Shown: piece after piece, positions 34,015-42,885 of the stretch
How positions within the stretch are numbered: the first letter of the stretch is position 1
Layout: every line of letters begins with the position of its first letter
Origin: Clostridia bacterium
Lineage (GTDB): Bacteria > Bacillota > Clostridia > Oscillospirales > CAG-272
Length of the DNA: 64,000 nt
Assembly (NCBI GenBank): GCA_017936565.1
Contig: JAGBFG010000025.1
Coordinates: 16,529 to 80,528, forward strand
Direction of reading: 5' to 3'
Notes under the pieces: model-generated
Database searches by the model: none
Told to the model about the DNA's origin: nothing
What the model saw: only the letters and a program-made list of their open reading frames with translations
Position numbers and translations under genes: made by a program

Positions 34015-34066
34015 ATATAATCCATCCTTTCTATGTGAAATGCCTTTTGGGTGCTTTTCGCCTTGT

Positions 34067-34103
34067 AAAAAAGCAACGTGCTCTCCCGAAGAAGAACACG
34101 TTG
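34067..34103 (-). terminator. fba terminator
   Basis: CAACGTG (34074-34080) and CACGTTG (34097-34103) form the stem, extended by inner pairs around a TTCG loop. On the minus strand it is followed by CTTTTTTAC. It lies 13 bases past the fba stop. Confidence 0.8.
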
Positions 34104-34115
34104 TAGAGTCTATAA

Positions 34116-34427
34116 TCAAGCCTTACCAACAGAGCCGAAGAGCTCCATCTTTTCCTTGACTGTTTCCTTGATAGCGGCAACGCCGGGCGCGAGAAGCTTT
34201 CTGGGATCAAAGCCCTTGCCCTCTAAATCCTTGCCTGCTTCCACATACTTACGGGTAGCGGCAGCGAATGCCAGTTGGCACTCGGTATTTACGTTGATTT
34301 TAGAAACGCCAAGAGCGATAGCCTTCTGAATCATCTCGGCGGGAATACCCGTACCACCGTGAAGCACTAAGGGCATTGCGCCAACCTTCTTGGAAATTTC
34401 TTCCAAAACGTCGAAGCGAAGACCGGG
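34116..34427 (-). pseudogene. fba: fructose-bisphosphate aldolase C-terminal part, separated by an in-frame stop
   Basis: This same-frame continuation of fba after TGA at 34428-34430 is 103 residues long. It carries the zinc-binding and substrate blocks HGGTGIPAEM and KINVNTECQLAF and the usual C-terminus. There is no separate ribosome site. It would be lost if the stop is real and not read through. Confidence 0.8.
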
Positions 34428-34979
34428 TCAATTAGCAGGATATTTACCGTGAATGTTACCGATACCCGCAGCGAGCATGGTAACGCCAAGATCTGCAATC
34501 ATTTTGCATTCGTTGGGGTCGGCGCATTCGCCCATACCTACAACGCCGTCCTCTTCGCCGCCGATAGAGCCAACCTCAGCTTCCAAGGAAAGACCGAGTT
34601 TTTCACAGGTCGCAACAAGCTCGGTTGTTTTTTCAATATTTTCTTCAATGGGATAATGAGAGCCGTCGAACATAACCGAGGAGAAGCCTGCGGCAATGCA
34701 AGCCTTCGCGCCCTCGTAAGAGCCGTGGTCCAAATGCAGGGCGACAGGAACGGTGATACCCAGCTCATCAATCATACCCTTGACCATTCCAACAACGGTG
34801 GTGTAACCGCACATATATTTTCCAGCCCCCTCGGAAACACCGAGAATGACGGGAGATTTCAATTCCTCAGCGGTTTGCAGAATTGCCTTTGTCCATTCCA
34901 AATTGTTGATGTTGAACTGACCGACAGCGTAATGACCTTCCTTGGCCTTTTGGAGCATTTCTTTTGCGGAAACTAACAT
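34428..34979 (-). CDS. fba: class II fructose-bisphosphate aldolase, interrupted at codon 184 by TGA
   Basis: This zinc-dependent glycolytic aldolase splits fructose 1,6-bisphosphate. The visible 183 residues hold FNINNLEWTKAIL, the zinc ligands in ALHLDHGSYE, FDGSHYPIEENI, and HGKYPAN. Translation then meets TGA, where the family has Trp (KYPAN-W-PGLRFDVL), so TGG has become TGA. With that codon restored, the gene spans 34116-34979 and gives a normal 287-residue enzyme. The start (34977-34979) follows AGAGAGGATAAAATT. It has its own promoter and terminator. Confidence 0.92.
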   Translation of the reverse strand: MLVSAKEMLQKAKEGHYAVGQFNINNLEWTKAILQTAEELKSPVILGVSEGAGKYMCGYTTVVGMVKGMIDELGITVPVALHLDHGSYEGAKACIAAGFSSVMFDGSHYPIEENIEKTTELVATCEKLGLSLEAEVGSIGGEEDGVVGMGECADPNECKMIADLGVTMLAAGIGNIHGKYPAN

Positions 34980-35015
34980 AATTTTATCCTCTCTGTTTTT
35001 CTTTTTTACACAAAT

Positions 35016-35044
35016 ATTATATACCAAAAATTTGAAAAAGGCAA
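35016..35044 (-). promoter_or_regulatory. fba promoter
   Basis: Minus strand TTGCCT (35039-35044), 17 bases, TATAAT (35016-35021). It is in the gap after the ABC exporter operon. Confidence 0.75.
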
Positions 35045-35085
35045 TAGTTTTTTAGGAAAAAGACGTTTTTCATGCCGAAAAATGT

Positions 35086-36831
35086 TTAATTTTCAAATTG
35101 GCTGTGATATAAATGGGCATAAAAGCCATTTTGCGCCAAAAGCGCCTCATGAGAACCCTGTTCTATAATGTTTCCGTCCTTCATCACCAGGATTTTATCC
35201 GCCTCCTTGATAGTAGACAGACGGTGGGCGACAATAAAGCTTGTTCTTCCCTGCATCATAGAAAGGAAGGCTTTTTGAATTTTGCTTTCGGTACGGGTGT
35301 CAATGGAAGATGTCGCCTCGTCTAAAATCAGCATAGGCGGCAAGGAAAGCATCACCCTTGCGATACAAAGCAGCTGCTTTTGCCCTGCCGAAAGCGCACC
35401 GCCGTTTTCTCCAAGCTCCGTATCGTAGCCCTTGGGCAAGCGGCTAATAAAGCCGTGCGCGTGGGCGGCTCTTGCTGCCGCTTCTACCTCTTCATCGGTG
35501 GCAGAGGGCTTCCCCAAACGGATATTATCCCGCACAGTTCCCGAGAAAAGCCATGTTTCCTGCAACACCATACCGTAATTTTGGCGCAGACTGTGCCTTG
35601 TTATACTGTCAATGGGATATCCGTCTACCGTGATTTGACCGTCGGTGACATCGTAATACCGCATTAAAAGATTGATTAAGGTGGTTTTACCGCATCCCGT
35701 CGGACCGACAATGGCGATATGCTCTCCGCTCTTTACGTCCAAGCTGATGCCTTTCAGAAGTGGGCGGCTTGGCACGTAGGAAAAGGATATATTTTTAAGA
35801 GTAATATTCCCTTCCACCTTTTCTTCTAAAACGGTACAATCCTTGTCCGATACCTCTTCCTTTTCGTCCAAAAACGCAAAAACACGACCCACACAGGTCA
35901 AGGCATTTTGCAGCTCCGTAATAACGCCCGAAATCTCATTAAAGGGCTTGGTATACTGCCCTGCGTATGACAAAAAGCCTGACAGCGCGCCAACCGTGAA
36001 GCCGACGCCCCCCGTTGCAACCACAAACAAGGCACCAAAGCAGCCGATTGCCGCATAGACAACGCTGTTAACAAAACGGGTGCAAGGATTGGTTAAAGAG
36101 GAAAAGAAGGTTGCTTTTAAGGAAGTATCAAACAAGCGCTCGTTGATTTTTTCAAAATCATCCTCGGCCTCATCCTCGTGGGAAAAGGCTTGAAGAACCT
36201 TGCTATTTCCAACCATTTCATCGATAAAAGCCGTTTGCTCTGCTCTGATTTTAGACTGATTGAGAAAAAGATGATGGGTTTTTGAGGAGATAAATTTAGC
36301 GACAAACAAGGAAAGAGGGCTGATAAGCACCACGGAAAGCGCAATCCAAGGCTGCAAGGAAAACATAAAAAACAGCGTGCCTATGATGGTGATAGCGCCC
36401 GTGAAAAATTGGGTAAAGCCAAGCAAAAGCCCGTCAGCGAACTGTTCGGCATCCGTAATAATACGGCTTAAAATATCCCCTGTCTTGTGCGTATCCAGAT
36501 AAGAGAACGGAAGCACTTGTATTTTACGGCAGGCGTCATTCCTGACGTCACGCACCACCGAAAAGGCAATGCGGTTATGAATGGCGTTCATCAGCCACTG
36601 AGAGAGAGCCGCGATGCCTGTCAAAGCCAAAATTTGAACAAGGATGTTCGCAATAAGGGAGAATTGGACCTGTCCTATCCCTATCATACCGTCAATGGCT
36701 CGCCCGATTAAAATGGGGATATAGAGCGTCGCCCCCACAGACAAGGCAGCCAAAAGAAGCGACAGGACAAGCAAAGGAAGGTATCGCCCGATATATCCGA
36801 AAATGCGTTTAAGATTGGTTTTCTGCTTCAT
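35086..36831 (-). CDS. heterodimeric ABC exporter, subunit with the active ATP site
   Basis: This 581-residue type-1 ABC exporter half has six membrane helices (about 15-310) and a nucleotide-binding domain. Walker A is GPTGCGKTTLIN, Walker B with catalytic Glu is LILDEATSSID, and the H-loop is VAHRLST. The signature is LSAGQ instead of LSGGQ. It is the expected partner of the upstream gene, whose own site is degenerate, and together they should form an exporter of the LmrCD/BmrCD type. The start at 36829-36831 follows AAGGAGGATGGACGA. The substrate, drug, lipid or peptide, is unknown. Confidence 0.92.
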   Translation of the reverse strand: MKQKTNLKRIFGYIGRYLPLLVLSLLLAALSVGATLYIPILIGRAIDGMIGIGQVQFSLIANILVQILALTGIAALSQWLMNAIHNRIAFSVVRDVRNDACRKIQVLPFSYLDTHKTGDILSRIITDAEQFADGLLLGFTQFFTGAITIIGTLFFMFSLQPWIALSVVLISPLSLFVAKFISSKTHHLFLNQSKIRAEQTAFIDEMVGNSKVLQAFSHEDEAEDDFEKINERLFDTSLKATFFSSLTNPCTRFVNSVVYAAIGCFGALFVVATGGVGFTVGALSGFLSYAGQYTKPFNEISGVITELQNALTCVGRVFAFLDEKEEVSDKDCTVLEEKVEGNITLKNISFSYVPSRPLLKGISLDVKSGEHIAIVGPTGCGKTTLINLLMRYYDVTDGQITVDGYPIDSITRHSLRQNYGMVLQETWLFSGTVRDNIRLGKPSATDEEVEAAARAAHAHGFISRLPKGYDTELGENGGALSAGQKQLLCIARVMLSLPPMLILDEATSSIDTRTESKIQKAFLSMMQGRTSFIVAHRLSTIKEADKILVMKDGNIIEQGSHEALLAQNGFYAHLYHSQFEN

Positions 36832-36844
36832 TCGTCCATCCTCC

Positions 36845-38551
36845 TTAATCCCGCTGAGATTCATCAATCTCACGGTAAATATCGGAATGAGCAAGCAGCT
36901 CCTCGTGGGTACCTGAGGCGACCAATTTCCCGTCATCCAAGACCAAAATCAAGTCGCAAAAGCGCACGGATGATATGCGTTGTGAGACGGTAAAAACGGT
37001 GCACTCTTCCTGCCGCAGAGCCTTGCGGAGCGAAGCGTCCGTGGCGAAATCTAAGGCAGAGGAAGCGTCATCCAAGATCAAAATCTCAGGCTTTTTTATC
37101 AGCGCGCGGGCGATGGTCAGCCTTTGCCTTTGTCCGCCCGAGAGGTTTCTTCCGCCCTGTTCAATTTGATGGTCAAGCCCCTCTTCCTTGGAAGCCAAAA
37201 CGTCGTCGGCTTGTGCCTTATGAATAGCCTCTAAGCATTCTTCATCCGTAGCGTCGGGTTTTCCAAAGCGCAAATTATCCCGAATGCTGCCCGAAAACAG
37301 AACCGCCTTTTGCGGAACAACGGCGATTTTAGAAAGCAACGCTTCCTTGGGATACAATTTTACATTACAGCCATTCACCAGCACCTCTCCGCTTGTCACA
37401 TCGTAAAAACGGGGAATTAAATTTACCAAGGATGTTTTTCCCGAGCCTGTCCCACCTATAATACCGATGTAGTCGCCCCGCTTTACCGAAAAGGTGATTT
37501 CCTCTAATGCCGCGTCCGCCTCTTCTTCATAGGACAGGGTAACGCTCGAAAATGAAACGGCAGGGGCAGCGAGGTCTTCCTTGGGGGCATTTTCAGGATA
37601 GGTGATAGAGGGGACGGTTTCCAAAACAGCGCCGATACGGTTACCGCAGGCAACCGATTTGGTAATGGTGATAATCAAATTCGCCAGTTTGACCAGCTCC
37701 ACCAAAATTTGCGTCATATAGTTCCAAAGAGCGACCACTTCCCCTTTGAGCAAAATGCCTTCATCCACGCGAGAAGCAGACTGCCAGACCAGAAAGATAA
37801 TTCCCAAATTGACAATGGCATACGTCAGCGGATTCATCAAGGCAGTAATTCTGCCGACAAAGCGCTGTGCTCTGGTTAAAGCGTGGTTTTCTGCGGCAAA
37901 ATCCGCTATCTCTTCATCCTCGCGACAAAATGCCCGCACCACGCGAACACCGTTCAGATTTTCTCTGGTGCGACCAAGCAGCTTTTCAAGCGCCTCTTGC
38001 ACCCTTTTATACAAGGGAATGGAGAGAAGCATAATGCCAAAGACCACAACTGACAAGGCGGGAATGACAACGACAAAGGGCAAAGCGGCGTCCTTCCCGA
38101 TATAAAACGCCATAGCCATAGCGCCAAAAACGACCAAGGGAGAGCGCAAAAACAGACGAAGGGTTAAATTCACACCTGTTTGCACCTGATTGATATCGCT
38201 TGTCATCAATTGAATTAAGCGAGGGGTTCCTATTTTATCGGTATCGGCATACGACAGCTTCCCGATATGAGAAAAAAGAGCGCTCTTCACCCGTTTGGCA
38301 AAGCCCGTTGCCGCCTTCGCCGAAAAGAACTGCGCCACAAGGGTAGCGGACAAGCCAAGCACCCCGAGCAAGACCAACAGCAAGGCTCTGTTGATGATAT
38401 AAGCGGTATCTCCGCTTGGAATGCCGATATCAATGATGGCAGCCATCACAAGCGGCACCAATAGCTCAAAGCACACCTCTAACATCTTAAAAAGAGGGGC
38501 TAATATACATTCTTTTTTATAGTGCCTTAAATAAAGCAGTATCTTTTTCAC
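36845..38551 (-). CDS. heterodimeric ABC exporter, subunit with a degenerate ATP site
   Basis: This 568-residue ABC exporter half has Walker A GGTGSGKTSLVN and signature LSGGQRQRLTIARAL. The residue after Walker B is Asp (LILDDASSALD) where active sites have Glu, and the H-loop His is Gln (VSQRISS). These are the usual marks of the non-hydrolysing site in heterodimeric exporters. It starts with GTG at 38549-38551 after AGAGGACTGTT. It ends 13 bp before its partner. smpB lies 12 bp upstream. Confidence 0.92.
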   Translation of the reverse strand: MKKILLYLRHYKKECILAPLFKMLEVCFELLVPLVMAAIIDIGIPSGDTAYIINRALLLVLLGVLGLSATLVAQFFSAKAATGFAKRVKSALFSHIGKLSYADTDKIGTPRLIQLMTSDINQVQTGVNLTLRLFLRSPLVVFGAMAMAFYIGKDAALPFVVVIPALSVVVFGIMLLSIPLYKRVQEALEKLLGRTRENLNGVRVVRAFCREDEEIADFAAENHALTRAQRFVGRITALMNPLTYAIVNLGIIFLVWQSASRVDEGILLKGEVVALWNYMTQILVELVKLANLIITITKSVACGNRIGAVLETVPSITYPENAPKEDLAAPAVSFSSVTLSYEEEADAALEEITFSVKRGDYIGIIGGTGSGKTSLVNLIPRFYDVTSGEVLVNGCNVKLYPKEALLSKIAVVPQKAVLFSGSIRDNLRFGKPDATDEECLEAIHKAQADDVLASKEEGLDHQIEQGGRNLSGGQRQRLTIARALIKKPEILILDDASSALDFATDASLRKALRQEECTVFTVSQRISSVRFCDLILVLDDGKLVASGTHEELLAHSDIYREIDESQRD

Positions 38552-38563
38552 AACAGTCCTCTT

Positions 38564-39043
38564 TTAATCGCCTTTTGTGGCATTTTCTTTTACTCTTCTT
38601 GTCATTTCGCGGGCTGCATCCGCGCGGGCAATACTCTCTCTCTTATCGTAGAGCTTTTTACCCTTACACAGCCCCAACGCCATTTTAATCTTATTTCCCG
38701 AAAAATATAGCGAAAGGGGAACCAAGGTATATCCTTCCCGTGATAAAAGACCGACGAGCTTCCTTAGCTCCTGCTTGTGCAGCAAAAGCTTCTTCTCGCG
38801 CATAGGGTCGTGGTTAAACTGATTGCCTTGCTCATAAGGGCTGATATGCAATCCCAAAACAAAAAGCTCTCCTTCCTTGAAGCTGCAATAGGAGTCCTTC
38901 AAGTTGACCCTTCCTGCACGCAGGGATTTTACCTCTGTTCCGTATAAAGCAATGCCAGCCTCATAGGTTTCCTCAACGAAGTAATCGTGATAGGCTTTTC
39001 TATTCTGGGCAACGGTTTTTGATGCTTGCTTCTTTTCTGCCAT
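38564..39043 (-). CDS. smpB: SsrA-binding protein SmpB
   Basis: SmpB, 159 residues, carries tmRNA to stalled ribosomes. It has the OB fold with EAGIALYGTEVKSLRAGRVNLKDSY, then HISPYEQGN, HDPMREKKLLLH, and the C-terminal basic tail DKRESIARADAAREM. The ATG follows AAAGGATAGGATATAAAT. The tmRNA gene itself was not seen nearby. It is likely in one unit with the flavin reductase gene upstream and the ABC exporter downstream. Confidence 0.96.
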   Translation of the reverse strand: MAEKKQASKTVAQNRKAYHDYFVEETYEAGIALYGTEVKSLRAGRVNLKDSYCSFKEGELFVLGLHISPYEQGNQFNHDPMREKKLLLHKQELRKLVGLLSREGYTLVPLSLYFSGNKIKMALGLCKGKKLYDKRESIARADAAREMTRRVKENATKGD

Positions 39044-39087
39044 ATTTATATCCTATCCTTTCTTTTTCTTCCGCTCCTTCTTTGCCC

Positions 39088-39597
39088 TTATCTGCCGTTT
39101 ATTTCTAAAATTTCACATACGTAAACGGTGTGAAACCCATCCTTTTGATAGAATTTCAGCATTTCCTTCTCCACAAATTGCTCTTCCCTCATATCGGCTT
39201 GGAAAAGCTTTTTCAGAGAAATAGCAAGCCTTGCCTCCTGATAAGTGGGAAAGCCGTTCGGCAAGGAAACGGGGGAAAGACCCGCTTTTTCTGATTTATC
39301 TCCTTCTCTGCCGCTGTGCTTGCCGCAATAGGCAAGAGCGGCTCTATGCGCTTCATCAAAGAAGGAAAGAGAAATTTTTGCGTCATCCGTCATAAAAAGA
39401 TGGGTGTACCGTTCAGGGCGCACAAAGAGAAACGCCACAGGCTTTCCCCACAAAATGCCAAAGCCACCCCAGCTCGCCGTCATTTGATTAGAGGAGCCGT
39501 CGTTTCTTTGGGCGGTAATCAGCGTCCATTCCTTATCAAGCAGGTGAAATATGTTTTCCTTCCAATCTTCTGCCTTAATTTGTTTCCAGTTTGCCAT
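39088..39597 (-). CDS. flavin reductase-like FMN-binding split-barrel protein
   Basis: This 169-residue protein of the flavin reductase/FMN-binding split barrel fold has TLITAQRNDGSSNQMTASWGGFGILWGKPVAFLFVRPERYTH-type blocks near residues 25-70, with the Thr-Ala-Ser-Trp segment that contacts FMN. It ends with a HTVYVCEILEING strand. The reaction is unknown. It leads the smpB/ABC exporter run and has an extended -10 promoter just upstream. Confidence 0.85.
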   Translation of the reverse strand: MANWKQIKAEDWKENIFHLLDKEWTLITAQRNDGSSNQMTASWGGFGILWGKPVAFLFVRPERYTHLFMTDDAKISLSFFDEAHRAALAYCGKHSGREGDKSEKAGLSPVSLPNGFPTYQEARLAISLKKLFQADMREEQFVEKEMLKFYQKDGFHTVYVCEILEINGR

Positions 39598-39647
39598 TCT
39601 ATCTCCGTTCTGCCCTCTTTTAAGGACTTAAATATCTATTCCTTAAT

Positions 39648-39676
39648 AGTATAGCACATTTTTGAATTTCTGTATA
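39648..39676 (-). promoter_or_regulatory. promoter of the flavin reductase/smpB unit
   Basis: Minus strand TATACA (39671-39676), 17 bases, TATACT (39648-39653) with a TGC extension. It is divergent from the cysK promoter. Confidence 0.6.
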
Positions 39677-39724
39677 GAGTTTTTTGGATTTTTATTCTTT
39701 TCTTTCCTTTTTTCTCTATAATCG

Positions 39725-39753
39725 TTGACAAGAAAGAAAAAAAAGGATATAAT
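39725..39753 (+). promoter_or_regulatory. consensus promoter of cysK-cysE-alaX
   Basis: TTGACA (39725-39730), exactly 17 bases, TATAAT (39748-39753): a full consensus match. The A-rich leader of about 40 bases shows no riboswitch or T-box. Confidence 0.9.
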
Positions 39754-39802
39754 AATATAAAAACTTTAAGGAAGTAAAGTAAACCTTAGAAAGCGAGAAG
39801 AG

Positions 39803-40735
39803 ATGCCTTTATATCACGCCATAGAAGACTTAGTGGGAAAGACACCGCTTTTGGAATTACACCGCATAGAAGAAGAATATAACCTTGCGGCAAGGCTTCT
39901 TGTTAAACTGGAAAGCCGCAACCCAACGTCCAGCGCAAAGGACAGAGCCGCCCTTCAAATGTTAAAGGATGCCAAGGCGGCAGGAAAGCTGCCAAAGGGC
40001 GCCACCATTATTGAGCCCACCAGCGGAAACACGGGCATTGCCTTAGCGGCGCTCGGCGCGTCTTGGGGCCTGCGGGTCATCATTGTTATGCCCTCTTCTA
40101 TGAGCGAGGAGCGAAAAAGGCTGATGCGCGCATATGGCGCGGAATTAATTTTAACCCCTTCCAAGGACGGAATGAAGGGCGCAGTTTCAAAGGCGGAGGA
40201 GCTGCAAAGGCAAATTCCTGACAGCATCATTATCGGTCAATTTTCCAACCCCTCTAACCCCAAGGCGCACTATCTTTCCACCGCTCCTGAAATATGGGAA
40301 GACACAGATGGAAAAATAGACTGCTTTGTAGCGGGTATTGGAACAGGGGGCACCCTTTGCGGCTCTGCCCGCTTTTTCAAGGAGAAAAACCAAGACATTC
40401 GTATTATCGGCGTTGAGCCCTTTGATTCGCCCCTTTTGACAAAGGGGTGTGCTGCCGCTCACACCATTCAAGGTATCGGGGCGAATTTTATTCCCGAGAA
40501 CTATGACCCCTCGCTCGTTGACGAGGTTATCCCTGTTACTGAACAAGAGGCATTTGACGGGGCAAGGCTTCTTGCCGTTAAGGAAGGCATTTTGGTCGGT
40601 ATTTCCTCAGGCGCTGCCTTCTCTATCGCTCTTAAACAAGCCGCGCTTCCCGAAAACGAGGGGAAAACCGTTGTCGTTCTTTTGCCCGATACAGGGGAAC
40701 GGTATCTTTCTTCCGCCTTGTTCACGCAACAATAA
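39803..40735 (+). CDS. cysK: cysteine synthase (O-acetylserine sulfhydrylase)
   Basis: CysK, 310 residues, makes cysteine from O-acetylserine and sulfide with PLP. The Schiff-base Lys is in SSAKDRAA (Lys46). The phosphate-binding loop GIGTGGTLCG, the PTSGNTGIALA block and the C-terminal SSGAA are present. The usual SVKDR reads SAKDR. It is the first gene of a three-gene unit with its substrate-producing partner cysE, and the two proteins probably form the cysteine synthase complex. Confidence 0.96.
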   Translation: MPLYHAIEDLVGKTPLLELHRIEEEYNLAARLLVKLESRNPTSSAKDRAALQMLKDAKAAGKLPKGATIIEPTSGNTGIALAALGASWGLRVIIVMPSSMSEERKRLMRAYGAELILTPSKDGMKGAVSKAEELQRQIPDSIIIGQFSNPSNPKAHYLSTAPEIWEDTDGKIDCFVAGIGTGGTLCGSARFFKEKNQDIRIIGVEPFDSPLLTKGCAAAHTIQGIGANFIPENYDPSLVDEVIPVTEQEAFDGARLLAVKEGILVGISSGAAFSIALKQAALPENEGKTVVVLLPDTGERYLSSALFTQQ

Positions 40736-40785
40736 AAAGCACTTTTGAGATACGATATCTATTCTAATAAAAGGGAGACCATTGA

Positions 40786-41688
40786 ATGAAAAACAATTCC
40801 CAATCCGTTCTGAAAAAAACGCTGACACAAATTTTTGAAAATCGCCTATGCCCTCACGCCCCCCTTTGCATAGAAACGGACGCAATGCCCAACCAAAAAG
40901 AAATTGAAGATATTATTTTAAGCTTGCACCGTATTCTGTTTCCCGGTTTTTTTGAGCACGAAACGCAAAAGGTTTTGTTAAGCGAGGACGATGTGGACCA
41001 ACTTCTGTATCAAACCCACCACCGCTTAAAAAGACAGATTGTCAAGGCGTTTTCTCTTTCCAAGGAAAAGGAAGAGAACATTGAAAAGAAGGCAGAAGAC
41101 ATCTGCAACGCTTTTTTTGAGGAACTGCCCGTTGTGCAAAGAAAGCTGCAACAGGACGCCGAGGCTGGCTTTGTCGGTGATCCCGCAGCATACAGCAAGG
41201 AAGAAATTATTTTCTGCTATCCCGGATTTTACGCTATTTCCATTTATCGCATGGCGCATATTTTATATACGCAAGGGGTGCCTCTTATTCCCCGTATTAT
41301 GACCGAGCACGCGCACAGTAAAACAGGAATTGACATCAATTCCGGTGCTGTTATTGGCGACCATTTCTTTATTGACCACGGCACAGGCGTCGTTATTGGA
41401 GAAACCTGTGTGATTGGCGACAATGTGAAAATTTATCAGGGTGTGACCTTGGGCGCTCTCTCGACCAGAGGCGGTCAGCAATTAGCAGGCGTCAGACGCC
41501 ATCCTACTGTGGAGGACAACGTAACCATTTACGCGGGAGCAACCATTTTAGGCGGTGAAACTGTCATTGGAGAAAACTCCGTCATTGGCGGTAACTGCTT
41601 TATCACCAAGCCCATTCCCAAGAACACCAAGGTTTTTGCCGCCTTACAGGAATTAACCTTAAAATCAGGAAATATCAACAAGGAATAA
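40786..41688 (+). CDS. cysE: serine O-acetyltransferase
   Basis: This 300-residue serine acetyltransferase makes O-acetylserine from serine and acetyl-CoA. The N-terminal helical region is about 150 residues. The C-terminal left-handed beta helix of hexapeptide repeats contains the catalytic HAHSKTGIDIN and DHGTGVVIGET blocks and GVTLGALSTRGG. The long N-terminal domain resembles the EpsC-type form. The ATG follows AAAGGGAGACCATTGA. It ends 6 bp before alaX. Confidence 0.95.
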   Translation: MKNNSQSVLKKTLTQIFENRLCPHAPLCIETDAMPNQKEIEDIILSLHRILFPGFFEHETQKVLLSEDDVDQLLYQTHHRLKRQIVKAFSLSKEKEENIEKKAEDICNAFFEELPVVQRKLQQDAEAGFVGDPAAYSKEEIIFCYPGFYAISIYRMAHILYTQGVPLIPRIMTEHAHSKTGIDINSGAVIGDHFFIDHGTGVVIGETCVIGDNVKIYQGVTLGALSTRGGQQLAGVRRHPTVEDNVTIYAGATILGGETVIGENSVIGGNCFITKPIPKNTKVFAALQELTLKSGNINKE

Positions 41689-41694
41689 AGAAAA

Positions 41695-42867
41695 ATGCCG
41701 CAAAAAACAGTTAAGCTTTTTGACCTTGATGCCTATCAAACCGAATTTACCGCAGAGGTTTTATCCGTTGAAAAGACGAAGGACGGGTATCTGGCAGTAT
41801 TGGACAGGACGCTGTTTTTCCCCGAGGAAGCAGGGCAAAGCTCGGATACGGGCTATTTAGACGATGCCGCTGTTTCAAGGGTCACTGTAAAGGACGGCGT
41901 CATTACCCATCATATTGACAAGCCATTGTCCCCCTCAAAACAGGTTTTCGGGCGCATTGATTTCGCCAAGCGATACCGTAATATGCAAAATCACACGGGC
42001 GAGCATATTGTTTCGGGGCTTTTCAAAAAAGTTTTCGGTTTTGATAACTTCGGCTTTCATTTGGGAAGCGCTGACGTAACGATTGATATTATGGGAGAGC
42101 CCACTCGCCAAGACATTTTACAAATAGAAGCCCTTGCCAATCAAGCCATTTATGACAATATTCCGATACAAATTCATTATCCCACCCTTGAAGAAGCGCA
42201 AGGACTGAGCTACCGTTCCAAGATTGAAATTAAGGAAGACATACGTTTGGTTGAAATTCCCCAAATTGACCTTTGCGCCTGCTGCGCGCCCCATGTACGA
42301 AGGACGGGGGAAATCGGTATGATTAAGCTCTTGGATTTCATACATTACAAGGGCGGCGTGCGTATTCATATGCATTGCGGAAGGGACGCCTTACACGACT
42401 ATCACAAGCGGTACGAAGCGACAAGCCATATCGCCCAAGCCCTGTCCTTGAAGCAGGGGGAGCTGATTGAGGGCTTTGATAAATTTTATCAAAGCTATGA
42501 GGAAAGAGGCGCCGCCCTTTACGAATGGAAATGCGCCCTTGCCAGAGAAAAGGCAAAGGGAGTTACACAAAAAGTGGGCATCCTTCCCTTGTTTGTAGAA
42601 GAGAGCGACCCTGTATTTATCAAGGAATTTGCGCTCTGTGCCAAGGAAAAGTCCGATTGCGGTGTTTGCGTTTGCTCGCGAAAAGGAAGCAATCAATATT
42701 CCTTTATATTAATCTTAAATGAATTAGACGTATCGAAGCATTTACCCACTATTCTCTCTGCCCTTTCGGGCAAGGGCGGCGGAAGGGGAACGTCCGCACA
42801 AGGACAGTTCTCTGCTACCGAGGAAGAAATTATTTCCTTTTTCTCCTCCTTCACACCCGTAAATTAA
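41695..42867 (+). CDS. alaX: alanyl-tRNA editing protein AlaX, long form with DHHA1-like tail
   Basis: This 390-residue stand-alone editing protein hydrolyses mischarged Ser-tRNA(Ala) and Gly-tRNA(Ala). It has the N-terminal barrel (RTLFFPEEAGQSSDTG) and the editing core with zinc ligands HTGEH (near residue 99) and CACCAPH. GGVRIHMHCGRDA follows. A C-terminal DHHA1-like region ends in the Gly-rich GKGGGRGTSAQGQF. It lacks the synthetase domain. Its place after cysK-cysE ties it to serine metabolism, an inference from context. Confidence 0.92.
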   Translation: MPQKTVKLFDLDAYQTEFTAEVLSVEKTKDGYLAVLDRTLFFPEEAGQSSDTGYLDDAAVSRVTVKDGVITHHIDKPLSPSKQVFGRIDFAKRYRNMQNHTGEHIVSGLFKKVFGFDNFGFHLGSADVTIDIMGEPTRQDILQIEALANQAIYDNIPIQIHYPTLEEAQGLSYRSKIEIKEDIRLVEIPQIDLCACCAPHVRRTGEIGMIKLLDFIHYKGGVRIHMHCGRDALHDYHKRYEATSHIAQALSLKQGELIEGFDKFYQSYEERGAALYEWKCALAREKAKGVTQKVGILPLFVEESDPVFIKEFALCAKEKSDCGVCVCSRKGSNQYSFILILNELDVSKHLPTILSALSGKGGGRGTSAQGQFSATEEEIISFFSSFTPVN

Positions 42868-42885
42868 AAAAAGCCTTTGGCAATA

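Noticed and set aside
3470-34430. Genetic code change with TAG or TGA read as Trp
   Set aside because: TAG ends murB and whiA, and TGA ends many genes at the expected protein ends. Trp elsewhere is TGG, and two different stop codons are involved.
34428-34430. TGA in fba as a selenocysteine codon
   Set aside because: The family residue is Trp, not Cys, and no selenocysteine insertion hairpin was recognised after it.
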